DNA of 64,000 bases, from positions 868,001 to 932,000 of the forward strand of contig CP136494.1 in NCBI GenBank assembly GCA_032768795.1, given 5' to 3'. Below, piece after piece: positions 41,715 through 51,924 of the stretch (positions within the stretch are counted from its first letter, which is position 1; each line of letters begins with the position of its first letter). This DNA is from Tremella fuciformis. Lineage: Eukaryota > Basidiomycota > Tremellomycetes > Tremellales > Tremellaceae. The notes below the pieces were generated by a model. The model was given only the letters and a program-made list of their open reading frames with translations, had not been told where the DNA came from and made no database searches. A program made the translations under genes and the position numbers.

Positions 41715-44351
41715 ATGCCCGTACTCGCCACCGTTGGCACCCGGCTCTCCGAGCTTCTGCATCACCTCGTCTTCGCCCTGCCCTCGCCGACTAATGGGAC
41801 TTTCTCCCACTTCCATAATCCATTCGCTCTAGGCAAAGAGGACCTGGGAGGAGGGGCAGAGTTGCCAAGTGAGCTCGATGACTCGGCTGAAGCGCGTGCT
41901 TTGGCTGGCGGCATTGGCCCACTGAGCTTCGCGGGCAGTGGATATGGCGTGCTGCTGGTGTTAACGGTGACACGACTCGCTCACACTGCAGACATGAGCT
42001 GATCCCCAGGGCATCCTTCTGAATCGGATTCATCACATCGTCCGCCGACCTCGGCCTCCGCCGCCACCACAGCCGCACCCACCGATCACGTCGCCCTATT
42101 GGAGAGCACGCACGGCAGGTGCTTCATTCATTACTCTCAAGGAAATGGCATCTGATGTACAGTCGCACGCTGGATGACCTCTCCGGGCATGTCATGGTAT
42201 TTGCGTCTACCTGGCGTCTTTGTCATGACTAGAGCGTGGGTCATGTTCACCATCCTTGTCCTGCAGGTGGCAGAGTTCTGGCCTGTCGAAGGCCAGCGTC
42301 TCTATCATGGAATGCTCGGTGGACTGGTGAACAAAGTTGGGGCCTGGGTAGGGGACATGGAGATGGGTCAAGTGTGTTGGGAGGTCTTCATGAGTGTCTG
42401 CCTCGGGCTCGTTTGTACAGGCTTGGCGAATGGACTGGACCGGACGTGAGTAAGGCACCCTCTGCCGTCCACTTCTGCTGATTGTCAAAGTCGTCGTAGA
42501 GATCCAGCCGAAGGTTTCAACCTGGTATTTCAGGCTTGACACCCTTGCGCCACCCGCTTAACTTCAGATCGGCTACGCTTTTTTGCTCCATTTGTACTCA
42601 TCTCCTCTAACTCATCATCGCCCTCCTCCGTTCTCCAGCCACAGTCGACCCGACGTTCATGCCCTCTTTCAGCTATGGCTTGGGCTCACAGAGGTCACTC
42701 TCGGCGATCAAATGTCATTCGAGGCTGACGATCAGCTCGCCTGGCTGCAATCCATCGAGCTATCAGAAACCGTGCGCCGGAATCAGTTGCTGCCAACAGG
42801 GGTTTGTGGCTTAATGGGACTGGCGCATTTTGTCTATGGCTTGAGCACCTCGCCTCTCAAGTTTCCAAGCTTTACCTTCCTCACGCATCTGGTGAGTAGG
42901 TTCCTCCATTTTCAACATCGCCACTCATTGCCAAGATGGCTCTTGTGCTTGTCGTCATCATCACAATGTCCATGTTCGTGAAGGCTTTCACGCTGTTGTG
43001 CACGGAAGGATACCTACCGTCTCCGGTGTTGGCCAATCTGCTTCCACATGAGGGCGTCATTCCTTCGATCGAAGATGACTTCGGCGTCACTCTGCTCAAG
43101 ATTGGCATTGCGTGTATCGAGCAAACTCAGTACTCTGGGCTTCGCAACGAGCTGGCACGGATAGAAGAGCCCAAGGGGCCTTGGCTAGAGATGTCGCCAA
43201 TTGGATCTTCGGTTGTCGGACGGGGGACGCCGCGAGGCGGTTTCAGCACCGAGTTGACCCAGATTGAGGTCACACGTTTGGACTCGCCCCAAAGAGAAAA
43301 CGAATATCGCAAACATCTGAGACGATTTTGGCGCGCATGCCTCGACGCCTCGATCGGTTTCCTCTGGCACGTTATTCTCAGCACACCCCTCTCGCGCAAG
43401 GTATTTGAATGGACAAGAGATTATTGGCAGCGACGATGGTGGTACGGACCAAGGTCATGGCGAGTCTGGAGACGAGACGCTTGGGCCGAGCCGGCGCATT
43501 TCAGGCGACAGACGATCATGCGGGCCATGGACGACTACGTGCGCCGGCAGGAGAGACAGCAGCATCGTTATGATAGACAACGCTTCTTACCATCAAGTCG
43601 GGCAGCTGGTTCGGCCGACACGCAAGGCGTGTCAAGTGCCATAGAGCTACAGGAGTCTGCACGAGATCCATCTGCGCACCTCCGTTTTCTGCGTGGTGAG
43701 ACCGAATTATCAGATGGTGAAGATGCGGACTTTGACGGATCTTCACCTGGACTGGATAACGATTGGACAGATGAAGAGGACGACGACATCGAGGACCAGC
43801 ACGACATTGTCTCCTACACCGGACACGATGACGCCGAGGACCATTCTCTCTACCAAGACTTCTCGACCAATCCCGATTTTGAGGATTCGTCGTTGCAGCC
43901 AGTCCTCCTCGCCCATTTGACTTCGCGAGCTTCGACGCCAATGACCAGGCGTCAATACGCCCTTCTCGCTTCGCCTTCCCGCCCTCTCAGCCCGCCGACG
44001 GCCTTCTCGCAAGTGGTCGCTGAGAGAAGGCAGGCAATGGCAAGCAAGGAAGCCGAGGAGTGGGACGAAGACCGACGCAGAAGCTGTGTCGTTTGTACAG
44101 TGGAGCCAAGAGATACGATCCTCTGGCCGTGTCGATGTCTTGCTGTTTGTAATGATTGCAGGGAAAGTCTGGCGTCGAGGTTGGCGGCTAAGGACCATCT
44201 CTGTCCTTGTTGCAGGCGCAAGTGAGTCAAAGCCCGCGCCCACGATCCATCCCTTCTCGCAGACCCCATGCCATGCCCTCCAGAAGGCCGTTCGTCTTGG
44301 AGAAGGCTGACGAGCAGGATTGAGGGCTACAGCCGGATCTACGTGCCCTAA
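41715..44351 (+). CDS. Multi-spanning membrane RING E3 ligase, Asi1/Asi3-like
   Basis: Several exons from ATG at 41715 (MPVLATVGTRLSELLHHLVF). Hydrophobic segments follow in order: YGVLLVLTGILLNRIHHIV, AWVMFTILVLQVAEFWP, WEVFMSVCLGLVCTGLANGL, and a helix-rich block to MALVLVVIITMSMFVKAFTL. A long cytosolic or nucleoplasmic region with acidic stretches comes next, then a C-terminal RING at 44086-44220: CVVCTVEPRDTILWPCRCLA, then CNDCRESLASRLAAKDH and CPCC. The last exon, after an intron that starts within the Lys codon following CPCCRR, adds IEGYSRIYVP and TAA at 44349-44351. A RING at the extreme C-terminus with a WPCRC core behind about five membrane helices is the layout of yeast Asi1/Asi3, inner-nuclear-membrane ligases for misplaced membrane proteins. 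Orthology is inferred from layout. Confidence 0.75.
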
Positions 44352-44561
44352 ATATCACATTTCGACCCCTTGTGTATTGCGTAGACGCTCTGTAATGCTG
44401 TTGGCCTTGTCAATGGAATGCCATTCAGGAGATTCTGACAAGATCACGGCTCGCGCACAGGCTGAGACATATACTGCTCATCAAACTGTCCACAGAAGAC
44501 CGCTCTTGAAGACCTGTTAACTCTACGGCGAGTGCAGGAGAGTCAAACAAAGAACTCAACT

Positions 44562-45282
44562 ATGAATGAGGCAATGTCCCATCCAGGTGAGACCGCTCTT
44601 CAAGGCATCGGGCACAATGGCACGATTCATGAATACTCGCTGACTTCCAGTATTTATCGAGCCCGCCGACTCTGCCAGCGACTCGACGGAAGCGTCTTAC
44701 CGTTTCGCTGATGGTCACTTGGAACCTGTGTCCTTAGCGGTCCCGCGTTTTCTGCAGGTTGACTGTAAGCTTCTGGATACATGGCCCACCGACGATTTCG
44801 ATACGCGTATGCGTAACATATGGACCAATCGCGCCATCATGTTGCAAGCCGTCCACCGGGGTCTAATGAGCGTGCGATCGTCAGTGGGGGAACACAAGAG
44901 GACCAGAGCGTGGGATCAGCTGCTACAAGACCTGGATGACAGCGTCACCACCTTCGCGCTTTCAGACAAGAGGATGACGGTAGCTGAGTGGTCCTTCACA
45001 AAAGCCGGTTCTATGACTGTGGACCAAATTCGTGAGCAACACGCCCTCTTGACTCGAGCCTGGCAAGTTTTTGTCTCTCGGAATGGGCTCTTGGTGCAAA
45101 CCGTCTTTTCATGTCTCCAACAAGGTGTCGACCTGACCCCGTTGAGACTCAGCTTCACCTTTGCCAGCGGTCGACGCGGTCCTAAGTACACTGAGTTTCC
45201 GGCGCTGATGCCTATTTGGCTCCAACAGCCCTCATCGAGGAAAGACGGGCTTTCAGATGCATGGTGGGAACAAAGTCAGTAA
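44562..45282 (+). CDS. Unknown 218-residue protein
   Basis: A short exon 44562-44586 (MNEAMSHP) is joined across a 64-nt GT-AG intron to exon 44651-45282, giving 219 codons with the TAA stop. The protein is soluble and mainly helical, with features such as PRFLQVDCKLLDTWPTDDFD, IWTNRAIMLQAVHRGLMS and REQHALLTRAWQVFVSRNGL. No known domain was recognised. It lies between the RING ligase gene and an interrupted unknown locus on the same strand; it might be the 5' part of that locus if the in-frame TAA at 45280-45282 is spliced out, but no convincing donor was seen. Confidence 0.55.
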
Positions 45283-45787
45283 TTCTCAAACCACATAGCG
45301 CCCTCGGCCATCAGTATGCCCCGCGCTGTTCTTCGTGTTTTTCCGCATGCATGTATCTGAGAGCAGTAGTACGACTAGTGCCCTTAACCCCGAGAAGCCG
45401 CGATAGAATCCCTCGCTTGCTAGAAGACCTCTTGCGACAAGAAAGCGGAGTCCGAGGATGAGCTCGAAGCTCTGACGTGCAATGAAGAAACGCCGACTGG
45501 CAAGTAAGGGGAAGTCTTTGCCAGACGTTTCATATTCAGTGCGAAAGTGGCGAAGTCGGACGCTCGTTCTGTCAGCGCACGGAACAAAGGATCTGATTAT
45601 CCTTTCGTGCCATCCTTTGATGCGACCAAAGGCAAAATTCAGAATCGTCTGGTCGGTCGCGTACATAAGTTCGCTCTACCTCCACAGTGGCTTGTCATTC
45701 TTGCCACTAGCGCCGCTGCATCGCCTTACCAAATCAGCTCTTGCTTGGTCGCGGCCGAATTTATCCACTGCCTTTCCCTTCGGCATC
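45283..45787. other. Interval before the interrupted unknown locus
   Basis: A plus-strand frame open from about 45482 continues in phase into the Ser/Gly/Pro-rich segment at 45788. Its N-terminal part is basic and hydrophobic and lacks features. It may be leader sequence or an earlier exon; not resolved. Confidence 0.3.
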
Positions 45788-47558
45788 ATGCAGCAAACTT
45801 TTCAATCACCACATGTGGGTTCCCAGACCAGTCGTACAGGAAGTTTGGGGGCCTATCCGGCTAGAAGTTCCCAGTACACTCGGTCGGCCAACACCCTCGG
45901 CGGCACTAGCAGCGTCAATCCTATTACAGATGCAAGGAGTTCATATGGGCCTGGCAGACCTCCACTGATGCCTCGATCGTCCCTGCCGGGTCAAGCACAT
46001 CCAGCGTATCCGCCTGGTCCATCTACGTAAGCTCAGCGACTATTTACCTCACACCACCGAGGAACTCCCTCAAGTCTTAACGATGCTGGAAATGGCAGAG
46101 ACACGACCCTGCCTCCACGGGTGGCATCCCTGGTGCCAGGGGTTCCCCTAAGCCACAATGGGCCGCTGAGAACGCGAACCCCAGCAGAAACCAGAGCCGA
46201 GGCAAGGAAAATAGCGGTTGACGCCCGGGAGTATCTGGGGGCGTTTCTCAACCTCGCCATCGATCTTGCTACCCATACGGACCCTGACTCGGCCAGCGAG
46301 GTGCTGCGGGACGACATTCCCTCGAGACTCAAGAGCGTGACTCAAATTCTGTCTGCTTGCGTTGGCCCGGAGACAGTTGAGGCATGGACCGATCACATGA
46401 TCACGTCGGACTTAGAGACGAATAACAGCATCGATCGGCTGGAAAAAGCCAACTATATTCTGCGACCGGGTGGGATGGTAGTAGCCCTATTGCAGAGAGT
46501 GGGAGATTGCGGTGTCCCGGTAGGGGATCACAAGCTGTCACTGCGACTAGTTGCCGGCGATTCAAGCAAGCAAGAGCCATATCTGATGTCATCCACTGCA
46601 GGGTCCGCGCACCCGAAACAACTTGCCCCAGCAGATAGTCAGCGAGCAATACCCGCGGGTTCACGGCAGCAACAAGAGTTGTTTTGGGGAACCAGACACC
46701 CTCCCACCGGGCCTGCCCGGCAGCGATATCATTCGTCGGCCGTCTGAGAAGCTCAACGCGCACGATCCGACTAGCATAGAGGATATCCGTGACGCGGTGC
46801 ATCAACATTCGCAAAGCCATTCCGAGCTCTCGCTCTCAGCTCTCTTTTTTTTTTGCCTTAGCTCTTCCCAGATACAGCATGCATGAATAATCTTTTGCCC
46901 CTGAATTGACTCGTCCGACACTAACCCCGTATGGGACGATGCCATACATGCCGGAGATGACCTTTTGAACCGAGTCTTTCCAAGACGCATCGTAACAGTC
47001 TTTGGCGAATACGATATTCAGCAGCACTTGCCGCCATCTTGCAAGACTCAATTCGGGACCAGGAGAATTCGAGCAACACAAGTACAAGCGGCCAAGGCAT
47101 AGGATAAGGATGTCATACTCAAGGAACCCAGGCCCAAGGTCGAAAAGAAGACCGTTGACTCACCCAGCACTAGCGCCACTGATCCGACTGATCGTCGAGA
47201 GCTCTGGCCGATCACGCATTGAAGGACCACCACATCCGGGAAGCGGGGTCGTCCAGCCCCACACGTAGTCACCATCTCATACACTTACTAAGAGTATGAC
47301 GATCCAGCTCGAGGCCGGACAATCGGTAATCATAAGCGCCACACCGAGCCTTTTTTATCCGATGCCCAACGATACACGTTCGAAGACGAGACGCGCACGG
47401 CCTATCTTCAATCACCCCTGACGGCGTGGGACGTCGCTGTCGATGGGAAATTCAGCGACGCGAAAAAGAGGGAAGCAATGACCAAGGGGATTGAGTTGAA
47501 GGACAAGGTGAACCTCACGAGGTGTCGGGAGGTGGTGTTTGCATTCAACTTGGTGTGA
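45788..47558 (+). pseudogene. Unknown multi-exon gene or decaying gene with AT-hook-like motif
   Basis: From ATG at 45788 (MQQTFQSPHVGSQTSRTGS) a Ser/Gly/Pro-rich exon runs to about 46016. A second exon of helical character runs to about 46747 (AEARKIAVDAREYLGAFLNL, SDLETNNSIDRLEKANYI). The frame then shifts. From 46623 to the TGA at 47556-47558 a single frame is protein-like (for example GSDIIRRPSEKLNAHD, VWDDAIHAGDDLLNRVF, GKRGRPAPH and RYTFEDETRTAYLQ), but stop codons interrupt it near 46884, 46902, 47097, 47217 and 47289. At least the last interruption fits a 30-nt intron (47265-47294). The RGRP core in GKRGRPAPH resembles an AT-hook. Either several small introns remain to be found or the gene is degenerating. 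No family recognised. Confidence 0.4.
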
Positions 47559-47736
47559 AGGGGCCGCACTTAACTTGTTCGGCTTGGGCGATGGCTGTTG
47601 CCTGTACTTGAATAACGGGAGGGATTTCTCTCCGACAGCCCGAATTTATGAAAGATCAGCTGCACAGCAGCGTGCATGCTCCGAAATATACTATTTGCGG
47701 CCCAAAACATAGTCCGTACGCAATGGTGATTGACAA

Positions 47737-50700
47737 TCAACCCGCTCGCTCTGAGCTCTTGATGATGTAGTTGAAGTTGTATCGTTGAGGACAACAGTTG
47801 AAGGTGAAGCTCGGGGTGACACTGGCAGTGGTCTGGCCATTGCGCACGACCTTGACCGAGATCCCTTGACCCGATACAAGCGGCTGGGAGAAACGGTTGA
47901 TGCCCGCCTGGCCCTGCTGGGAAGAGCAGGAACTGCCGGCGCACAAGGTGACGGTGGCCGGCGCGAGCAAGTGCACCTGCGCGTACATGTTGTCCTGCGA
48001 CTAGGAGGACGTCAGCTTGCTTTCGCCAGTCCATGAGAGCGACGTACCCAGCTGGCGTATTCCGGCTGGCCGTACGGGTCGCTAGATGCGCTGGCCGAAG
48101 CGGGATGGGGACGCGCCATGACCCATATTTTGTCTTGGGTGATGGCGGGGTACGCGCCCGTCTTCCATGCAGTGGCATAGAACAGGTTGAGGGAGAGGAT
48201 GTCCTCGTGTGGGAAAGCGGAAGTGACGTAGTACGTCACGTCGGTGGGCATCGCTCCCTTGATCGGCCCGATGTAGGTTGACTCGCCATAGTCGTTCCAA
48301 GCAACCACTTCGACCTGGTCGAACTGGCTGCGCATGGAGATCATCTGCTCCCATCTCTGTGCAAAGAGGAAGTCGTCCGAGCGCCAGATCGAGTTCTGCT
48401 CATCAGCCCAACCGGGTCTTTGACGGAGAGCTCCGCCACTCACCTTGTACGACAAATGAGCAAAGAACAGGGGCGAGACGGTGCCGACGTAGCCCTGACT
48501 CGCCTTGTTCAGCTGCTGCATGAACCAGAGGTCCCTGCTCGTCTCGATATCCTGTCCGTTGCTCGGCCACGCGCTACCCCAGTTGACCTCGGCGTCGATA
48601 TTGTAGTTGGGGAGGAGGGTGGGGTCGACATTGTACACCGGCATGAAATACTTGCCGCTTCTTGCGCCACCGAGGACATAATCCCAGCCGGCATTGGTGG
48701 ACCCTTGGCCGAACGTACAGCTATCGCCAGCAAAGGTGGTGACGACGCTCTTGCCATTTACCTTTGCGGCAGCAGAATGGGTAAAGTATTTGGCGTAAGA
48801 CTGGATCAAGGCGACATTCTCGGTGCCCCCGCAGCTCAGGACAGTCATGTCGAAGGACATGGCCATCTTGAACCCGCTCGCGGCAGCGGCAGTGTACGCA
48901 TCGGCCACGCGAGCCGGCTGCCACGAGTCCGAGCCAATGTTGAGGAAGAAGCCGTCGATTCCTGCGGCTTGCGCGAGCCCAATATCGGTCACCCAGTCGC
49001 TGTAGGCATACGGGTATGTGTTTCCGACGATGACATGGGCCCAGACGTACTTGGTGTTGCTGGAAGCAGGAACCGCATTGGTGGGTTGGTACGAGCTAGG
49101 GGTCGTCGACGTGGCTGTGGTTGTCGTCTTGGTCGTGGTCGTCAACGATGTGGTGGTGGCTGCCTTGGTGGTCGTAGTGGTCGTCCACGTCGTTGTGGCT
49201 TTGACTGTAGTTGCGGTAGTCGTGCTTGTCTTGCTGCTCGTGCTGGAGAACATGGAGAAGATCTGTGCTGGCGAGTACCGGGAGTACAACGAAAGTCGCC
49301 AGAATCCACCACAATTGCCAGCAAGGTTGTTCCCGCTGCACGCCGACGAGCAGTCCGAATCAGATGTCTGGACGCCCTGACCGGCACCGGTGATGACTGT
49401 GTTCCCGCACCAGCACTCGTCTCCATTCTGGACACCTCCAAAGTAGAAGCCCTTAGACTGGCATGTGGTCAGACACGAATTGACCGTCATGGCGCTCGAC
49501 TGATAGTTGTACCCGCTCAGCATTCGGGTCGACGAATCGATAGCGCAAAACACCTTGCTCCAAGCGGTGGGCGCAGAGGTGGACATGGATGTGGTGGAGC
49601 TCGTGGTTGTAGTTTTAGTTGTTGCGGTTGTGACAATCTTCGTGGTAGCGGCTGTAGTTGTGCTCGTCTTGCTGGTCGTCGAGGAGCTCGTCGTTCCGCT
49701 GACCACAGCAGCCTTCCACACCGAGATGGTCCAATAGCCACCGCACGTCGACCCGTCCGAACATTGCATATTGCACTGCGTCGACGTTAAGGCGCTCAGC
49801 GAGTTCCCGCACCAGCACTGGTTGCCATACTCCACACCAGCATATGTGTAGCCGCCAGCTTGACACTTGGCCTGGCAGTCGGCGGGAGAAGAAGCGCCCG
49901 AGCTGATCTGATTAGGCAGGACCCGACTGCCGCTATCAGCATAGCAGTTTTGGTACGTCCAAGTCGTTTTTGTTGACGCTGCAGCGGTCGTACTTGCTGT
50001 AGGCGAGACCGTGCTTGCCACGTACTTGTACAGCGACATGGTCCAATAACCGCCGCACGCCGAGCCGTCCGAGCACTTCATGTCGCACGAAGAGGCAGCA
50101 AGGGCCGAGCCGCCATTGAGCGAATTGCCACACCAGCACTGGTTGCCGTATTCGATCCCGGCGTAAGTGAACCCAGCAGCCTTGCATTCGGCCTGGCAAG
50201 CGGCGGGAGATGCAACGTTGGCAAGCTGTGTGGTGAGGACCCGCGCGCTGCTGTCAGAGTAGCACGACTGGTATGTCCAGCCTGAAGATGCCGTCGCAGT
50301 AGAAGCCGTGGTGGTCATCGTCGAAGTGCTCTTCGTGGTTGTAGTGGTGGTGGCGGCAGCAGTAGTGGTTGAGACACTAGACTTCTTGTACAACGAGATG
50401 GCCCAGAATCCACTAACAAGATGAGCGCTCGCAGAGGATGCCTTGTTGCTCTACCCACCCGCAGATCTCCGAGCTGTTCCCCGCGCAAGTGTACGAGCAC
50501 TGGCTCGAGTCGAGGGTCTGCCCCAGTCCACTAGTCAGCGAGTTCGCGCAATAACACTGGTTTGAGCTGTCATCAGCTCACGCTCCTCTCGAAAGAGCCG
50601 CATATCGATGCCTACTATTCGGTCCCGGCGTAGGTGTAGCCCTTAGCGGCACAAGTGGCCGTACACTTCTCAAGCGTCAAAGCCGAATCAGTATACGCAT

Positions 50701-51380
50701 AGCCTGCCAGAGCGCGAGCGGACCCGTCGCTCACACAGCCGGCAGCGGCATAGCCATTGATCGTCTTGGCCGTAGCAACCAATGTGGACACGGTGGTCGT
50801 AGCTGCCATTGCTTGGGTCGTGGTCGTGCTGGTGGATGTCGGCTGGTAGTACACATTCATAGCATAGAATCCTCCGCACGCCTCGTCGTCGTCCCCAGAA
50901 CACGCCATGTCGCAGGTGTCAGAAGCTAGCGAGGTGAGTGCCGACAGCTCGGCAGTCGTTCCGCACTACACTCAGCCGACGCCCTCACGTTTGCATCAAA
51001 TCGCTCCATGGACTCACGTAGCACTCGTCACCATATTCCACAGCGGCGACCGTGAAACCCGCAGCGACGCACGCATTGATGCATGTCTCGACGGTGTTTC
51101 CACACTCGTCGACGTATGCCTGCGTCGGAAACATCCTCGTGCTGCCATCTTGATAACACGCATCGCCGTCATTGCCATTGGCGACATAGCGCTCAAAGTT
51201 GTGCGGCAGCAACGTGACAGTGGTGGCACGCTCAGCCTCTTGCCGCTCCATCTCGTGCTGGGCGAGCTCGAGCGCTCGGGCATGGGCATGGTGTATGTTG
51301 CGACGATCCTGTCTCGATCGAGAAGAATCGGCAAGGGCAGTCGCGGCCAGCGCGGCTGTCGCCCATATTGGTAAAAGCAT
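47737..51380 (-). CDS. GH71 alpha-1,3-glucanase with five WSC domains (1133 aa)
   Basis: Six exons (51018-51380, 50616-50965, 50459-50566, 48444-50412, 48048-48395, 47737-48000) sum to 1134 codons with stop. Order: signal peptide (MLLPIWATAALAATALA); an Arg/His/Glu-rich spacer; WSC1 (DACYQDGSTRMFPTQ); WSC2 (AAGCVSDGSARALAG); a Thr linker; WSC3 (YQSCYSDSSARVL, about 50285-50035); WSC4 (YQNCYADSGSRVL, about 49967-49720); a Thr linker; WSC5 (FCAIDSSTRMLSG, about 49550-49290); a Thr-rich linker; and the GH71 domain from about 49055 (KYVWAHVIVGNTYPYAYSDW, GIDGFFLNIGSDSWQPARV, MSFDMTVLSCGG, VEVVAWNDYGESTYIGP). Secreted; expected to bind and cut alpha-1,3-glucan. The 48-nt intron at 48396-48443 has no stop and is a multiple of three. 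The start ATG at 51380 places the signal peptide first. Confidence 0.92.
49082..49245 (-). repeat. Thr-rich low-complexity linker of the five-WSC glucanase
   Basis: ACN codon runs encode a Thr/Ser/Lys linker between WSC5 and the GH71 domain, typical of O-mannosylated spacers. Similar runs lie at about 49590-49700 and 50280-50370 between WSC domains, and at 17945-18205 in the single-WSC paralogue. Confidence 0.7.
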
Positions 51381-51924
51381 GAGGAGGAGAGGAGGAGAGG
51401 AGGCGAGGAGCGTCGAGGCTCCTCGAGATCGAAGAAGAAAGAGCGTGGTGATGCCTGTAGAGGCTCTCAAGACTAGTATTATATGGCCGTCAACATGAGA
51501 CGAGAGTCAGAAGCGATGTGAATGCGACATGGATCAGCTGTCACCTAAGCAGCTGCCGACGCCTTGGCAGGTCGCCGTACGGGCCACATTTCCGCCTTCG
51601 GGGCCAAGCAGCTACTCGCTCCCTCTCGAGAGTTGTTTGTCCAAGCCATAGCGGGTTGAAGGCGTGAGGGTGGACCAGAGGGATGGGTCAGGTCGAAAAC
51701 GATCAACAGGGAAACCTTATTCCAAGATCACTCAGGTACAAGGCACACAAGGCACAAAGGATCAATCAGAATCCGAGTAACTACAGATCGACCATGCATG
51801 TGGTGTGTGTAGTAGAGTCGATCGCTATGCCAGACAAGCTACAAAAGCATCAATGCCAAATGCCTACAGTCTTCGTTGCAAGCCGTGCCTCGCTCTACCC
51901 AGAGCAGTGTTCACAAGAGGTCGG
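51381..51924. promoter_or_regulatory. Upstream region of the five-WSC glucanase
   Basis: About 540 bp between the GH71 start and the stop of the MUB1-like gene, both on the minus strand. It must hold the GH71 promoter. No clear element was recognised. Confidence 0.4.

Noticed and set aside
46845..46863. T-rich run suggesting an RNA polymerase III terminator
   Set aside because: No tRNA or 5S-like sequence with A and B boxes lies upstream; it is more likely a polypyrimidine tract before an intron acceptor (TTAG).
48396..48443. Apparent 16-residue insertion in the GH71 domain of the second glucanase
   Set aside because: It has perfect GTGAGT and AG borders and is absent from the paralogue and the family pattern, so it is an intron and not an insertion.
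48420..49790. Long plus-strand open frame of about 456 codons
   Set aside because: It is exactly antisense to the well-supported five-WSC GH71 gene; its openness comes from GC-rich Thr/Ser codon runs, and its translation is low-complexity Arg/Gly without a domain.
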